From assembly GCA_037176705.1 (NCBI GenBank), contig CM073908.1, positions 128,577,430 to 128,641,429 on the forward strand: a DNA stretch of 64,000 bases, in the 5' to 3' direction. Below, one piece after another: positions 1-11,439 of the stretch; positions within the stretch are counted from its first letter, which is position 1, and each line of letters opens with the position of its first letter. Both the position numbers and the translations under genes were made by a program. The notes beneath the pieces were generated by a model. The model saw only the letters and a list, made by a program, of their open reading frames with translations. It was not told where the DNA came from and searched no databases. Source of the DNA: Molossus alvarezi (Eukaryota; Chordata; Mammalia; Chiroptera; Molossidae).

Positions 1-179
1 GAAGAGGACAGGAATAAAAAATTATACACTGTGTGTGTATATGTCATATACACTAGGCATGCCACTGTAAGATTAAAAAATCTGAGACAACTTCAGAAGG
101 GAGGCCATCAAAATAACTGTTGACTTGTGCATAATGAAGAAATCACTCGCTTGATACCTCCTTCTACACTTGCTGACAT
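1..179. other. Unique AT-rich sequence
   Basis: I see no coding, RNA or repeat signature here apart from a short GT-rich patch near 30-40. It runs into the L2-like stretch that follows. Confidence 0.4.
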
Positions 180-414
180 CACTTTCTCTAATCTCTCCCT
201 TTTAAAGCATGACCATCAGATTTGTACCTTCTGCTCACGGGATCTGGTCTTGTCAAGGTCACTAATGACCTCATTTTATTTAATCTCTCTATAGCACAAC
301 TCTTTGCACCTTTGATTTTCATAACACCATTCTGTTATCCTTATTTTCTCTTAATTGACCCTCCCCCTGCATGTCTATTCCTCCCCCCAGTTCCTGCCCT
401 TTAAATATTGGGTT
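180..414 (+). repeat. L2 (LINE2) relic, internal part
   Basis: The phrase 'gtcaaggtcactaatgacc' near 253-271 closely resembles the L2 ORF2 segment that encodes a conserved VT(N)DL stretch, and the pyrimidine-rich wording around it is typical of L2 read in sense. The frame is broken by stops. The SINE at 415 ends the recognisable match. The 60-residue open frame here is chance plus relic. Confidence 0.5.
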
Positions 415-662
415 CCATTCTGGCTGGTTAGAGCATGAGCCCATACACCAAAGGGTCGTGGGCTCAATTCCAGGTCAAGGGCACATATCTGGGTTGCAGG
501 TTCTATCCCCAGCCCAGTCAGGACACATGCGGGAAGCAACCAGTCAATAAGTCTCTCTCACATTGATGTTTCTCTCTTTCTCTTTCTCCTTCCCTCCTTT
601 CCACTCTCTCTCTAAAAAAAAAAATCAATGAAAAAAAATCTTCTAGTGAGGATTAACAAAAT
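415..662 (+). mobile_element. Ves SINE, copy 1
   Basis: It has a tRNA-like head (missing about 10 bases around the A box), a B-box-like 'gggctcaattcca', a 'gggaagcaaccagtcaat' body, a CT-rich run and a tail ending in 'ttctagtgaggattaacaaa'. The divergence and the lack of a clean TSD suggest an older copy. Confidence 0.88.
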
Positions 663-809
663 AAGCAAACAAACAATGAAATATCAAGTTCCTTGAATTT
701 TCTGTTTGGTCTCTCCTCTCTCCACATATTATTGGTGTACCACCACACACATTCTGATTATTTTAGCTACTAATTAATTGCTGAAACTTGTTTATCAACC
801 CATATCTCT

Positions 810-1044
810 CTTTTCCTTAAATCCTTACCCAAGGATATGTTTTTCATTAATTCTAGAGAGAGAGGAAGGAAGAGCAAGAGAGAGAGAGAGAAACATAGAT
901 GTGAGAGATAAATTGCCACCTGCGCATGCCTTGACCAGGGATCGAACCCACAACCTGGGTATGTGCCCTGACCAGGAATCAAACTCATGACCCTTTGGTG
1001 CATGGGATAACACCCAACCAACTGAGCCTTATAAGCCAGGGCCC
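810..1044 (-). mobile_element. Ves SINE, copy 2, in L2-like sequence
   Basis: Read on the minus strand it starts at 1044 with the head 'ggcttataaggctcagttgg' and ends in the T-rich tail near 815-855. A 12-bp TSD, 'acccatatctct', flanks it at 798-809 and 1045-1056, which fixes both ends exactly. Two antiparallel open frames in it are shadows of the repeat. Confidence 0.93.
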
Positions 1045-1056
1045 ACCCATATCTCT

Positions 1057-1895
1057 TGAATCCACCCTCCACTCATGATATCTATGCCTAGGCATCCAAC
1101 AGGCTCCTTAAATATAGCATAAACAAAACTAAAACTTCTATCTTCCTCCCTTAATTACTTCTATATTCTCTAAACCAGAAAAACTAAAGACACTTCAGAT
1201 TCCCTTCTCTCCATCCTGATGTGCTTCTGCTGGTCAAATTCTGTTGATTCATTATCTTTTTTTTTTTTTTTCACTACATTCCCCAAACCACCAGCTCCAT
1301 TCCACTGCTACTACCTTAGCCTCATTTTCTCCAACCTGAATTAATTGGTATTTTCACATCCAGACTCAAAACCTTTCAAGGGGATTTTTTTACTATATCT
1401 CCAAGTAATCTTACCAAAGTGCACATCCTATTAAATTACCTTTATGGCTTTCACACCATTCACTGTAGAAAATCAGCACTCCTTACTAAGGCATATAATC
1501 AGACACTGATCTCACCTTATCTCTTGCCATACTACTGGAAAAGCCTAATACTTTACTTATCTCAAATTATTTGGAGTTCTCTGAGTGATCCTCTATGTTT
1601 CATACCTTTTTATCTTTACTTCTGTCCATGACCTTCTACAATCTACTCCAGAAAAAAACACATTACTCTGATGATCAGATAATGTACCTTCTGTTTAAAA
1701 TTTTCCTTATTACCACAATCAGTAAAATTAAACATTCCCACCTCGCAGAATTTCTATGACAGTCCCTCTTACACTTTGAAACTTACCCATCTTCTAACTC
1801 TCTATACTAAACTCCCAGAGAAAAGGTACTCTATCTTAATTATCTTTATATTGCTAACACCAAGTACATTTACTAGGTAGTTGATAAATGGTTCC
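1057..1895 (+). repeat. L2 relic, 3' half
   Basis: Degenerate pyrimidine-rich L2 text runs through this stretch. It includes phrases like the C-terminal coding and 3' UTR part ('ggcatataatcagacactgatctc', 'aagtacatttactaggtagttgataaatg') and ends with the L2-type '...tagttgataaatg' tail. A poly(T) tract sits at about 1257-1271. No intact frame remains. Confidence 0.65.
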
Positions 1896-1900
1896 TGAAT

Positions 1901-2132
1901 TGCCTGGCTGGTGTGACTCCATGGTTAAGTGTCAACCCATGCACCAAGAGGTTGCCAATTTGATTCCCAGTCAGGGCACACGTCCATGTTGTGAACCTGA
2001 TTCCCAGTGAGGGGCATGGAGGAGGCGACCAATTGATGTTCTCATCAATGTTTCTATCTCTCTCTTTCTCTCCCTTCCTCTCTCTCTAAAATCACTAGAG
2101 AAAAGAAAGTTATTTTTAAAAAATTAAATAAA
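1901..2132 (+). mobile_element. Ves SINE, copy 3
   Basis: This is the 'gcaccaagaggt' subfamily: head 'tgcctggctggtgtgactcc', B-box-like 'gatttgattcccagtcag'-type text, and a tail 'ctctctctaaaatcac' plus A-rich DNA. No convincing TSD was found. It sits directly at the end of the L2 relic. Confidence 0.9.
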
Positions 2133-2729
2133 TCACTTTTTTCAGCCTTATTTTTTTCTTTCTAATTTTACTATTTATGTTCCTCGTGTTGGTTAACTCT
2201 AAAGTCCTATTTCATCTCCTCAGACTAATTATAGGCTAACAAACATACATTATAGCTGCCTTTGTTTATCAGTTACTACGAATCTTTATTATAACAACAT
2301 ACTTTTGTTAGGGAGCACACTGTGTGTCTGGGGTGTGTGTGTGTGTGTGTGTTGGGGAAGGGAGCTGGGTATAATGTAAAATTTGGTCCCAAATCTTTGC
2401 TTATTAATCTTGGCCCTGCCTCTCATGACCTCTATATACTTATTTCATAGACAAGGTGAATAACTTCAATGGGGTTGGCAAAGTCCCTTTTCAAAGGTAG
2501 ATTTATTGAAGCCAACAACACATAAATTTCAGTGCCCTTTCACTAGCATGGGCCCTTTCCATGGAAACTGCAGGCAGTTATATTCATAATTTATTTTATG
2601 CAAAAGCACTGAGGTTGCTGTAGGCACTTTGCAGTCATAATTTTGTTTCCTTTTTTTGCAGCGTGCCTCCCCCCAAATGTAAAAGCTTTGGGGACATAGA
2701 AAACCTGAATCCATCCCTTGCCTCTATTT
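2133..2729. other. Unique sequence with a short (GT)n
   Basis: Contains a 20-base (GT)n at about 2333-2352 and no recognisable gene or mobile element. A 61-residue minus-strand open frame at 2529-2714 has no recognisable domain or start context. Confidence 0.4.
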
Positions 2730-2797
2730 TTAGGAGTAGCTATTATTTATTGAGCACTTTCTATGTGCCAAGCACTGCTCTATGATTGACATGTATT

Positions 2798-2878
<81 letters not shown>

Positions 2879-3130
2879 ATATTCAGAAGCCCATAATAAT
2901 ACTTAAGAGTTCTCAGTGTACCAGATATACTGCTAACTGCTATTTAAACATCAATGCACTGAATTCTCACAGACACCCTGAGAGGAGGTGTTGTCATTGT
3001 CCCCTTCTTTCAAGTGAAAAAAAAATAAAAAAATAAGGAAACACAGAGAGATTAAGAAATTTGCCCAAAATCATATAGCCAATATCTGAAGAAAAGCACT
3101 GAGGCCCAACTCTGCATACTTAAGCATTAC
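2730..3130 (+). repeat. MIR SINE relic split by a microsatellite
   Basis: 'tattgagcactttctatgtgccaagcactg' (2748 onward, quoted loosely) and the later 'aggaaacacagagagattaa', 'atttgcccaaaatcatatag' are the hallmark MIR core and 3' words in plus orientation. The compound microsatellite at 2803-2876 lies inside it and explains the 'LSLSLS-YIYIYI' open frame. Confidence 0.75.
2803..2876. repeat. Compound microsatellite (CT)~20(AT)~17
   Basis: An uninterrupted CT run (about 2803-2842) passes directly into an uninterrupted AT run (2843-2876). Long pure tracts of this kind are usually length-polymorphic. Confidence 0.97.
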
Positions 3131-5006
3131 CTTATATAGCTTGGGTCATAATTCATCCTCTCTGTGGTTTTTGATGACTGCAAGTCCAACAGGAAAATGT
3201 ATTTTATTCCGTCAGTATCTTACTTGAGACCTCACATAGAAATATCTCTGGGCAAGTACCACACGGACTTACATTCATGCACACAAATTATGCCCATGTA
3301 TAAAAATTAAGAGAGTGGGAAAATTAGTACCAAGACAATGTGGAATGGAATAAAGTGCCAAAATACAAGCTTTGCCAACTTAATCACATTAAGTAGGTTG
3401 GTCCAGAATGTTGAAAACAGCAAGCTGTCAAGGTTAATATAGGAGCAAATCAAAGCTGTTGTGAGACCACATAGAAACTGTCCATTGTAAAACACAAATT
3501 TGTTATATTCATTTAATTTTAGGCAATATATTGCAAATATCAGCTGTTACTATTTAGCAACTTAACTCCATAGTTATGGGCTGGCTTCATCTTGGGAATA
3601 ACACATTTTAAATGGCCATGAATACTATACATCATGTTGTCTTAATAGCCTCATTTGTATAAAATGCCACACTGTTTTCTAATCTAAAATGTGTTTGTTT
3701 TCTTTGCCAAAAGTCTAGTACCATTTACTTCTTAAATTTAGCTTAATTTCATATTTTACTTAGTGCTTCACTGAAATTCTTATGTGTTCCTGTTCTCCGT
3801 TGTAAGGTAGCTATTGTGATTCCAAAGGTCATGTGTAGCAACTGAGTGGAACAAAGGTCCCCAAATACATCCCACTGCCATTTTAAGCAGGTGTCACTAG
3901 ATAACTATATTCCCAGCCAGCTCAGTGTGTCAGATTAAGGGAGATAATTTTCTTAAGCTATAATAGAATTTTCATTGAGGCAATTTGTCTTCAATGCATG
4001 AGATGTGAATTGCTCAGCTAGCCCCAGATTTTATCTGAGAAATCAAGCAAAGACATTGTCAAATAGTGGCTTTGAGTATTTTGATCTAATGTAAAAAGCA
4101 ATACAGTGATAGTATCATTTGGGTGTACCATTTACATAACACAAATTTATAATTGATATGCCACTTTGTGGTCACCAGAGTTAATGGACCTTTTAAAAAC
4201 CTCCACTTAATAACAATAAAATACCATTTTTACAAGATTTAATGTTGGAAAAATTAATGCACCTCATAGACTGACCTTCAATTGCTCCTTTGATGGCGAC
4301 TACTGTATTGTTTCATTCTGAGTCTCAATATTTAAAGTTGACATTATAAAATCAGTGTTTTAAGATGATTTTAATAAAATTAGGATATTAATTGTAGATA
4401 GATAGAGTGGGCTTTTTAGTATGCAGATAACACTTTTAAAAGGATAAAAATTTCACCAAGGTTTAGATAATACTCAACCTCCAAAGCATCTAAATAATTT
4501 GTATTGATGTCCAGGTGCCAGAAATGATTGCTAAAGCATCACCATACCTGATCTGGGAGGCAAGCTAAAAATAAATTTATTTTTTTGCAAAATAAGTATG
4601 CGGTTAAAGTATTAATACCACCTCCCTTAGTTCCTTCACAATTATACATGCCAAAATGAGATGCAGTGGAATGGTAAATATCCCATTTCCCTGATCATGG
4701 ACAGACACAACAAAACAAAGCATCGACAAATAGCAGGGTGTCAAGACACATCCTAGGCAAGTGTGAGTCCTTAACTCAAGCCTCCGGTACAAAATTGCAT
4801 AATAGGGTCTACTAGCCTGTGAAAGTGTTTTCCGACATATCAGCATCACAGGAGATCTGAAAAGAGTCGCCAAGTAATCTTGATTTTCCAAGTAGGATAA
4901 ACAAACCTCCTTTAACTGGCAGATGCAGGAGAAGCTATACTTTTCTATACTGGCTGGCAGAGTTCAAATTGAAGGAATGGAAGTACTAGGTTAAAACAAT
5001 CAATAA
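3131..5006. other. Unique AT-rich sequence, no feature recognised
   Basis: Nearly 1.9 kb without a SINE or clear repeat. The small open frames at 3307-3495 and 4604-4891 (minus strand) have no motif, no plausible splice context and ordinary AT-rich composition, so I read them as chance. Confidence 0.4.
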
Positions 5007-5255
5007 GCCCTGGCCGGTTTGGCTCAGCGGTTGGAGCGTGGGCCTGCGGTCCTGAGAGACCCGGGTTCAGTTCCCGCTAAGGGCACATACCTTGGTTGCA
5101 GTTTGTCCCCGGCCCTGGTCGGTTGTGCGGGTGGCAGCCGCTCGATGTGTCCCTTTCACGTCGCTGTTTCCCTCTCTCTCTGTTCCTCTCTCTCCCTCCC
5201 ATTCTACCTGAAAAAAAAATGGAAAAATGTCCTCGGGTGAGGATAAAAAAAAAAA
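5007..5255 (+). mobile_element. Ves SINE, copy 4, CpG-rich (young)
   Basis: A full-length copy. Head 'gccctggccggtttggctca', B-box 'gggttcagttcccgctaa', body '(gcagccg)ctcgatgtgtcc', tail 'gtcctcgggtgaggat' plus poly(A). It keeps many CpGs. An imperfect TSD, 'aaacaat(c)aataa', flanks it. The four overlapping open frames here are shadows of the SINE. Confidence 0.95.
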
Positions 5256-5422
5256 CAATAAATAAGTTAATTAAGAGGATGTTCAAGTTTCTCTAACAGT
5301 TCCTGAAAAAGTATAGGGTTATATAAGTCTATGATGAAAGATCAGGCCTTAAAACTTGAGACCAAATTTGAATAAAGGGTCATAAATATATAATTACCTG
5401 GAACAAGCATCTTTTTTTGTAT
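5256..5422. other. Unique sequence
   Basis: Short AT-rich spacer between a SINE and the possible LTR. No feature seen. Confidence 0.4.
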
Positions 5423-5912
5423 GTGTTAATGCAGGACCCCCTCCTGGAGAAGCTGACACAAAGATGGGATTAGATAGGGACAAGTTACAGGGTTGGGGAG
5501 ATTACAGCCTATGAAAGAAAATAGGAGGAAGTCAGAGGAGGATGGGAGAGTTATCTCACTATGACGCATGTGCCATAAGAAAGCAGGCTGTGTACTGTAG
5601 CACAGTCTAAGAAAGTTTTCGCCAACGTGACTAGAGAATCCTTCAGCCAAAGTCACCATCAGGGGACCCCCACATCTTGAAGGAATGGGCCTGCCTTAGT
5701 ACCCCTCAGTCATTGGCTGGGATAAGCTCCTGGGAAGGGGCTTCAGCAACATCCTGATAGAGTGTGGCATCTACAGCCAGCAGTCAATTACATTCCCCAA
5801 AGTAGGAGATGTGAGAGGGTGTTCTCCTGACCATCACAATGCATTTAGTCAGTTACTGTTTTCCTGGGGCTATTTTAATAAAAGTCTGCATTTCATCTGG
5901 GTAAACAAACAT
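5423..5912 (+). mobile_element. Possible solo LTR, family not recognised
   Basis: This GC-richer block of about 490 bases begins 'tgttaatgcagg' and ends 'gggtaaaca' (TG...CA). It has an inverted CCAAT box ('cattggct', about 5711) and a polyadenylation signal 'aataaa' (about 5877) some 30 bases before the end, an order typical of an LTR. No matching partner LTR, internal region or clear TSD was found. It could instead be unique sequence that happens to carry these signals. Confidence 0.35.
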
Positions 5913-7227
5913 GAGTGATTTTATTTCACACTTACAGAAATCAAATACTTTTCTCTTATTGATACAACAGAAAATTTCGGTTAGAAGAAGCAAAAGATTT
6001 CAGCTGCCCATAAAAGTAGCAAATCATTCCAATTAATCAGACCCTCCAAATGTATTTCTTGTTTTGGACATGAATGCTTTTAACACATGTAACCACACAT
6101 TACTTTTAAGATCTTAGTCCAACAAGAGAGCAGTGACATCAGTTGAGTAAAACCAGTAGAGTACATCAGTGACACTGCTCAGATAATCAAAACAGATTTT
6201 CACAGAACAGGGGACAAAGGTAAACAGAAATTTATGGGACTAACATGTGGAATATAACATGTGTATTTCATTATGCTATGAGTTTTATGAAGGACAAACA
6301 TGAGCAAGAAAAATCCCTAGATATTATCTTAAGCATAATAGAGAAGCTTCCTATTTTGCTCTGATATTGCAAGCTACCAAAGGGCTGGTTTGAGCTGTGC
6401 ATACTGGTCGAAACCTGAATAGATGGGTTGTTTGCATGAAAAAGAGCTAATTGGGGACATTCCTTTTCCTGAGTACACAGAAAGTAGCCCTTAGAATCCT
6501 TAATGGAGCTAAGTGACATGCACAGGTGCTGATATTGATAATTTAGAGCTTTCAAATAAACCTACTCACATGTTTTTTGATACCTTGTGACATTCTGTGT
6601 AATTTAGGTGATATCCGGAAACCTGGGCAAATGGTTAAAAGGGCCTCTCTGATGTAACTGGTAACCATATGCTTTGTGGAAGCATTATCTTCCATGTAGA
6701 GGCATCTGAAGGTAGTTTCATGCGAAGAATAGTGGATATATATGATTTATTCCCAATCTGTCTGAGTGATCTTTGGAAAAACAGCTGTCATGCTATGAAT
6801 GCTAGTTACCTGCCTCCCAATATAATGAAGAGATTAGACTAGATAAAATTTTCAAGTAGCTTCACAGAGGCCTAGAATTTTCCAGTATACCTTATGGGGC
6901 CACTCTGGAAAGAGAAAAAACGAAACAAAACTGATATTGTGGGGCAGTGCTGTTTGCTATTTTGTATTTGCATTCTATAACACATCTCATCTGAAGAAAA
7001 AATTTGAGGATTAAAATTATCTGCATTATGTGATTTCTAGTCCATACTGCAACACAATTCTAATCTTTTGATTTAAATTGTGCATAGAGGATATATACAA
7101 AGATTGGGGTGAGAAAACTCTAGAAAATAAATTGTCTGCACTTGTAAACTGTGGTGTTGAGTGTACCCAAACAGAAACAGTTGGTAAACAATACTATCTC
7201 ATTTACATCTTATTGAGAATCACATAG
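5913..7227. other. Unique sequence, no feature recognised
   Basis: No SINE, LINE word or motif-bearing reading frame seen. The 94-residue minus-strand frame at 6271-6555 shows no recognisable domain. Confidence 0.4.
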
Positions 7228-7726
7228 TGTAGGAAGCTGAATAATGCCCCCACAAAATGTATCTTCATCTTGATCCCTGAAACCTGTGAATGTTACCTTA
7301 CATAGAATAAAAGAATCTTTGCATATGTAATAAAGTTAAGGATCTTTAGATGGGAAGATTATCCTAGGTCATAGAGATGGGCCAGAAATGCAATGACATG
7401 TATGCTTGTAAGATAGAGGCAGTGGGTGATTTGACACACAGAGGAGAAGATGAAACAGAAAGAGATGTGAATATTCTGGCATTGAGATTGGAGTGGTTTG
7501 GCCACAAGATAAGGAATGCCAGCAGCTACCAGAAGTTGGAAGAAGCAATGAACAGATTCTTCCCTGGAACCTTCAGACAGAGCATGGCTCTGCTGATACC
7601 TTGATTTTATCACAGTGCTACTGATTTTATACTTCTTGCCCCCAGAATGGTGAGACAATAAATGTCTATTATTTTAAGCCACATTTGTGGTAATGTGTTA
7701 TAGCAGCCAAAGGAAACTTATATACA
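7228..7726 (+). mobile_element. MLT1-like (ERVL-MaLR) solo LTR, copy 1
   Basis: Near full length. It has MaLR-type phrases in order: 'gctgaataatgcccccac', 'cctgtgaatgttacctta', 'ttaaggatctttagatggg', 'accttgattttat', 'gtgagacaataaatgtctat', 'ggtaatgtgttatagcagcc', 'aggaaactta'. The 'aataaa' near 7657 is the LTR polyadenylation signal. No internal retroviral sequence adjoins, so this is a solo LTR. The subfamily name is from memory. The 99- and 75-residue frames inside are not genes. Confidence 0.8.
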
Positions 7727-7810
7727 CGAGAAAGGGTTTTTTCCCCTCAAAGCCTTATTTTTTTACCTGTTGAAAACAACACAGTTTAGTCACAGTTAAA
7801 AAGAATTATG

Positions 7811-7973
7811 ATAAACCACAGAACTCATATGCATGTATGCATGAACAGTGGACATGGACAACAAACTGGGGACAGGGCAGGGAGGGAGGGGGGAATCAGT
7901 GGGGGGAAAAGGAGAAACATCTGTAACAAAAATTATGTAATTAAAAAAAAAGAAAAAGAAAAAAATTAAAAAT
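7811..7973 (+). mobile_element. 5'-truncated young L1 3' tail, copy A
   Basis: A 163-base insert flanked by a 12-bp TSD 'aaaagaattatg' (5' copy ending at 7810, 3' copy 7974-7985). It holds 'aaaccacagaactcatatgc', 'gaacagtggacatggacaac', a G-rich run, 'gaaacatctgtaacaaaaat' and an A-rich tail. Two further copies occur at 28119-28360 and 35470-35638. TSDs, the A-tail and a G-rich polypurine tract fit the end of an L1 3' UTR. Confidence 0.8.
7866..7903 (+). other. G-quadruplex motif in L1 tail A
   Basis: At least four runs of three or more G separated by loops of 1-3 bases ('ggggacagggcagggaggga' then a G6 run). It satisfies the usual G3+N1-7 rule on the plus strand. G-rich quadruplex tracts are a known feature of L1 3' UTRs. 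Confidence 0.75.
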
Positions 7974-7985
7974 AAAAGAATTATG

Positions 7986-8144
7986 CAAGGTCACCTGGAA
8001 AGACTACTGAATCAGTCATTTGGAACACATTCTACTCTTTTGTTGCAATCTCTAGGAACTTGGAAGAAAGAAATGTTTCTAAGGAAACATTTTACTGAAG
8101 TAAATTATATATACAGAAAAAGAAATCATAAGTACAGAACTTAA
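7986..8144. other. Unique sequence
   Basis: No feature seen between the L1 tail and the older L1 relic. Confidence 0.4.
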
Positions 8145-8590
8145 TGAACTTTTATAAACTAAACATGCCTGTATAAGCAGCACCAGGAGCAATCCTTCTT
8201 CTTCTTCTGGTCAATAACCCTCCATAGGCAACCACTATCTTGACTTCTAACACCCAATAGAATCATATTACCTTCTTTTGTATTTTATCTAAATGGAATG
8301 ATACAATATACACTCTTTGGGTCTATCTAGCTTTGCCTAACAATTTTTGACATTCTCCTGTAGTGTTGCATGTAGTAGTAGACTCTTCTTATTGTTATAT
8401 AAGAGAGACAATCCTATTGTCGTGTCATGATGCCACTAGTATTTATCTATCGGTGGTCATTTGGATTGTTTCCACTTTTAAACTATTAGAAATAGCACTT
8501 CTCTGAACATTTTTAGAAACAAAAGTACTTATTACTGCTGGATGAGCAGTGCCTGGGTTGAAAATGCTGAACCATAGCGTATGCATATTT
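8145..8590 (-). repeat. Old L1 (L1M) 3' region relic
   Basis: The plus strand reads the complement of the familiar L1 3' text: 'ggcaaccactatcttgactt', 'aatggaatgatacaatatac', 'catttggattgtttccactt', 'gaaccatagcgtatgc'. So the element is on the minus strand. It is strongly diverged and 5'-truncated. Confidence 0.75.
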
Positions 8591-9939
8591 AGAACAGAAG
8601 ATTCTATAAGAAAAAAAAAAAGTATAATTTCAAAAGCATCCCCATTTCATTATGCAGATATTACTCTATTATTTTTCTATTATTGACCTTATAAAAGACC
8701 TGGGTGCTTTGATTAGAGGTCCCCAGAGAAAGTGGCTATGCTCTGAAGCCACAGTCTTATATTTATGTTTATCATTTTTGAAAGGTCACCTTAATATAGT
8801 AAAGTATTTTTTTTTAAATCAGGATAAAAAAAACTCAAACTTGCTGGATGCTTTTGAAATTTCTCTTTCATATGATTTTCTGGAAGAGACAATATCAGAC
8901 TCACAAAAATCCTTAGTAAAGTGACATGTTAACCCTAGAGGAGCATCTAAAGCATCTTGATAATCTTGCAACTTCTCATGTAATCCAGAAAAATGTAAAA
9001 CTATAGTGAAGTACATGTTCTCAGACTTGAATGGGTGCAAAAAGATGAAAATATAATTAATCCAATTGTGTTCCTTTGAGACATTTCCAATACTTCCAGC
9101 CAGCAGAACAATGGTAATTTTTTTCCCCTTTCAGCAGAAATAGATTCTTTTTTAAACATTCTCTTTTTAATATAGGTTTTGGGGAGGCTTTTTGGAATTG
9201 CCTTTTCCTCCTCCTCCCTAGGATAGTAAAGCTCTGAGCTCCATACAGGCATTCATAAAAGGTTTTATAAAACACAAAATGTTAAAGTTACAGAGAAAAG
9301 AACTAGGTTTTAGACTATAACACAATCAGCTTGGGGCTGAAAGAATCAGAGGTCTAAAGGTTTACAGACTCAGAATGAAAGCGCATACAACACCTAGCTC
9401 TGAAATTTAGGTCACGTTAACAGAACCATTTGGCTGCTCACTTTGCATCTGAAAGTCCAATATTTGAGGAAATGTGCTATTTTAATGGCAAGCTTGTGTC
9501 AGCAGTTATGAAAATGAGGCCTGATGCAATGAAAATAGTCTCTTTCCTTGTTGTTTTTGTCCTTATAATTATTCCAGATTGAGTTAGAATGTCTGTCTTC
9601 ATCCTGCACCTTACTTCTCATCCAGCAGTGGTCCCTAACTCAGAACTAATTTGTAAAGGCCATACTGAAGTCTGGAAGCATCCCACAGAACCTATGATTA
9701 TATACCAATATTATTGAGGAGGATTTTGAGAGTAAACAGCTATTGGCTAAATAGAGTGATTTTTTTTAAATAAACAAGTTCAGTAAAGGGAAAAAATAAA
9801 ATAGATTAATCTGTTAAATAAGAAAATCCAAAATGAAAAACAAAGAACCTATTGGTTGCTTTCTCTACTGTCAAAGTACACAGTTGAGAAAAATATTATA
9901 CAGTAAATACTTCCCTAGTATTTAAAATGTACTAGAAGT
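8591..9939. other. Unique sequence, no feature recognised
   Basis: About 1.3 kb without recognisable repeats. Open frames at 8652-8924 (plus) and 8819-9275 (minus) overlap one another on opposite strands and show no domain. Confidence 0.4.
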
Positions 9940-11050
9940 AATGCATTCCATCAATCAACACGTTGCTAGGCATCAGGGATATTAAACAAAACAGTCAAAA
10001 ATCCCCCCTCACAAGGCTTACATTTTAAGTGCGGGGAGACAGACAGTAAAATTATGTATCATATGTCAGTAATGACAAGAGATAAGGGGAGCAGTCTTCA
10101 GTATTAAATAGGTGACCAGAGAAGGTCTCACTAAGCAGTGACATATGCCAAATATATGAAGGAAATGACAGGGTGAAGGGGGTTGAGTGATGGAGGTGAG
10201 CCATGAGGCTAGCTGCAGGGAAAGCATCCCAGATAAATAGAATAGCTGGTGGTGCCAGCGTGGTGTGGGAAGGATGGTTTCTAGTATAACAGGAGCATTG
10301 TGTCCTGGAGTGAAGCAAGCAAAAAGAAAATACTAGGAGACAAACAGAAGCAAGGAGGGGCCAGATGATTGTACACATAGCTTTGTAAGTAACTGTGGGG
10401 ACTTGGAATTTTAGGCTTAGAGAGATGAGAAACCATTACAAGTACACATTGGACATAGAAAGCTATCATACAATTTGTATTTCAAGGAGTCATACTTCCT
10501 GATATGTTGAGAGAGAGAAACTGAAAGGGAACAACAATGAAAGCAGCAAAAATTGGGAGTCTATTGAAGGTCTTATAAAAGGTGAGAGGGCTTGGACCAA
10601 GATGTAACAGGAGTTGTGCTGAGAAATGGTCAAATTCTGGGTCTATTTTCAAGGAAGAATTGACAGAATTTCCTGATGGGTTGGAGCATATGAGAAAAGG
10701 CAGTCAAGCAGAATCCAAGGTTTTGGATGGAGCACCTATGATGGAGTTACCATTGAGGAAGATTGGGAAGGGTCAAGAATAGGAGGGAAGGTAAGAAATT
10801 TGTTTGGGCTTGGCTAAGTACAATGGGTCTATTTAAACCAAAAGTAAAGAAGTAGACTAGGTAGATGGATATGTGTATCTGGAGTTCAAGGGAGAGGTCC
10901 AGGGTAGTGATGAAAAGTTGGGAATCATTAGCATATAGATGGTATTTAAAGGCATGGTATTGGCAGAGACCCCCCAAGACAGTGAGCCTACACAGACAAG
11001 ATGTCCAAGGACTGAGCCCTGGGGCCATCCAGTGTTTAGTAATATATAGT
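9940..11050 (-). repeat. L2 relic, 3' 1.1 kb
   Basis: Antisense L2 words run 3' to 5': 'ggcatcagggatattaaaca', 'aggcttacattttaagtg', 'gaaggtctcactaagcag', 'agcatcccagataaatagaa', 'ggggccagatgattgtacac', 'aatccaaggttttggatgg', 'catatagatggtatttaaag', 'aaggactgagccctgggg'. These match the L2 ORF2 C-terminus and 3' UTR on the minus strand. Stops and small indels break the frame. The open frames at 10052-10469 and 10747-11028 are fragments of it and its shadows. Confidence 0.85.
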
Positions 11051-11439
11051 TTATCTGGAACTCATGACAAGAAGTATTCTACATATGTGCCCAAAAGGAA
11101 TCTGGATAAAATTATCCCTTAAAACAAAATATTGTAAAGTAAGGTCATACACTGAATGATTTTTAAAAGATGCTTTCTAAAATTCCAAATGTATGCTTTT
11201 TATGACTAGTAGTGAAATCTTCCTTTATCCTTATAAAAGTCTGATATATGAATATTTAATATAAGTATGCATAAGTATGATTTACTCTTACCTCATATGA
11301 GAATCAATCTTGTATTGTTTGAATGATATCGTATAGTAAAAAATTTGCTGCTTCCATTTGAAATTTAAGCATTGAGTGAATGTTTCAACCCATTATCTGT
11401 CATTAGACTCATGAAAATCAGTGACAAGTAAAAAAATGA
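11051..11439. other. Unique AT-rich sequence
   Basis: No gene or repeat recognised between the L2 and L1 relics. Confidence 0.4.

Noticed and set aside
2782..3036. 'LSLSLS...YIYIYI' reading frame, possibly a transmembrane peptide
   Set aside because: It is a translation of the CT/AT microsatellite.
5007..5110. tRNA gene (head with A and B boxes)
   Set aside because: It is the tRNA-derived head of a Ves SINE, with body, CT stretch and A-tail. It does not close a normal tRNA cloverleaf.
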